Source: Breoghania sp. (GTDB lineage: Bacteria > Pseudomonadota > Alphaproteobacteria > Rhizobiales > Stappiaceae). From it: a stretch of DNA of 64,000 nt. The DNA lies in contig NZ_OY771475.1 in NCBI RefSeq assembly GCF_963674635.1, forward strand, positions 1,984,001 through 2,048,000. The letters run 5' to 3'. A program made the position numbers and the translations under genes. Shown here piece after piece: positions 63,743 to 64,000 of this stretch (positions are counted from its first letter, which is position 1; every line of letters begins with the position of its first letter). Under the pieces are notes generated by a model, which worked only from the letters and a program-made list of their open reading frames with translations, was not told the DNA's origin and ran no database searches.

Positions 63743-64000
63743 GCGTGGGGTTCCCCTCTGCCTGAACCCGCATCAGCCACCCCCAATCCGCCTGCGCGCC
63801 CGCGAAGGGCCTTGATGCGGATGGCGCGCCGCGACGCCGGCTCCACCTCTAAGCGATTCCCTCATATTGTTCCCTCAAAACGGGCGCGACTTCCATCCCC
63901 TAACGTAAGGATATGCGCGGCCAGGCGCACCCGGTGCCCCGCAACGCCCTGTGGAGCGCGGATTGCGCCTGCTTTTCCGCCCTGATCACAAGGAGAAAGG
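63743..64000. promoter_or_regulatory. Divergent intergenic region with a ribosome binding site at the window edge
   Basis: 258 bases without a recognisable gene. At the extreme end AAGGAG (63990-63995) is followed by A/G-rich sequence, a strong plus-strand ribosome binding site. A gene should begin immediately beyond the window, divergent from the FkbM gene. Confidence 0.45.

Noticed and set aside
1..64000. CRISPR arrays, tRNA/rRNA genes, insertion sequences
   Set aside because: No regularly spaced direct repeats, no recognisable tRNA cloverleaf or rRNA sequence, and no transposase-like protein were seen.

Overview
The window holds most of a large trans-acyltransferase (trans-AT) polyketide synthase / non-ribosomal peptide synthetase (PKS-NRPS) gene cluster in a GC-rich (roughly 64%) bacterium. 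ATG/GTG/TTG starts, ATGA overlaps, the protein families, and REP-like palindromes of the kind I associate with Rhizobiales/Hyphomicrobiales genomes suggest an alphaproteobacterium. This placement is an inference. A truncated SPFH/Band 7 gene at the left edge (1-448) looks like ordinary chromosome and probably marks one cluster border. A plus-strand ribosome binding site at the last bases shows that another gene starts just beyond the right edge.

Main minus-strand operon (48004 down to 620, about 47 kb, most junctions overlapping by 4 bp): two SyrD/PvdE-like ABC exporters, a fused AT-enoylreductase (AT-ER), a giant PKS split by an apparent -1 frameshift at about 36659, a free-standing flavin monooxygenase, and a 6591-residue PKS-NRPS ending in C-A-PCP-TE. 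Reading through the frameshift, the domain order is: KS1-DH-KR-ACP / KS2-B-ACP / KS3-KR-ACP / KS4-(ACP-like insert)-MT-ACP / KS5-ECH*-ECH2-ACP-ACP / KS6-DH* // FMO // ACP / KS7-DH-KR-ACP / KS8-ACP / KS9-DH-ACP / KS10-KR-ACP / KS11(0)-ACP / C-A-PCP-TE. No module has an embedded AT, so malonyl units must come from discrete ATs (in the AT-ER fusion and at 57736-58704).

Plus-strand pair (48469-50703): a discrete ACP and a glutamine-dependent amidotransferase of the asparagine synthetase family. Together with the KS-B-ACP branching module and the AT-ER protein, this is the signature of glutarimide polyketides (migrastatin, lactimidomycin, cycloheximide, gladiostatin and sesbanimide families). The amidotransferase would make malonamyl-ACP, module 1 would extend and dehydrate it, and the branching module would close the glutarimide ring. 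The beta-branching module, the FMO between the PKS proteins, the terminal NRPS module with an acidic (basic-amino-acid) pocket, the P450s and the FkbM methyltransferase together point most strongly to a sesbanimide-type product. This is a family-level inference and was not checked by comparison.

Second minus-strand operon (55856 down to 51060): P450, HMG-CoA-synthase-like HCS, ACP, decarboxylating KS with Cys-to-Ser, and ECH1. This is a beta-branching cassette that lacks a discrete ECH2; the ECH2-like domain is embedded in module 5. The right-hand block holds a metallophosphoesterase, an Sfp-type phosphopantetheinyl transferase, a discrete AT, three more tandem P450s and an FkbM methyltransferase, that is, carrier-protein activation and tailoring functions. 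REP-like palindromes fill the two convergent intergenic regions (50704-51059 and 58705-58931). The divergent 464-bp region at 48005-48468 carries an AT-rich palindrome that is the best candidate control site. No tRNA, rRNA, CRISPR array or transposase was seen.
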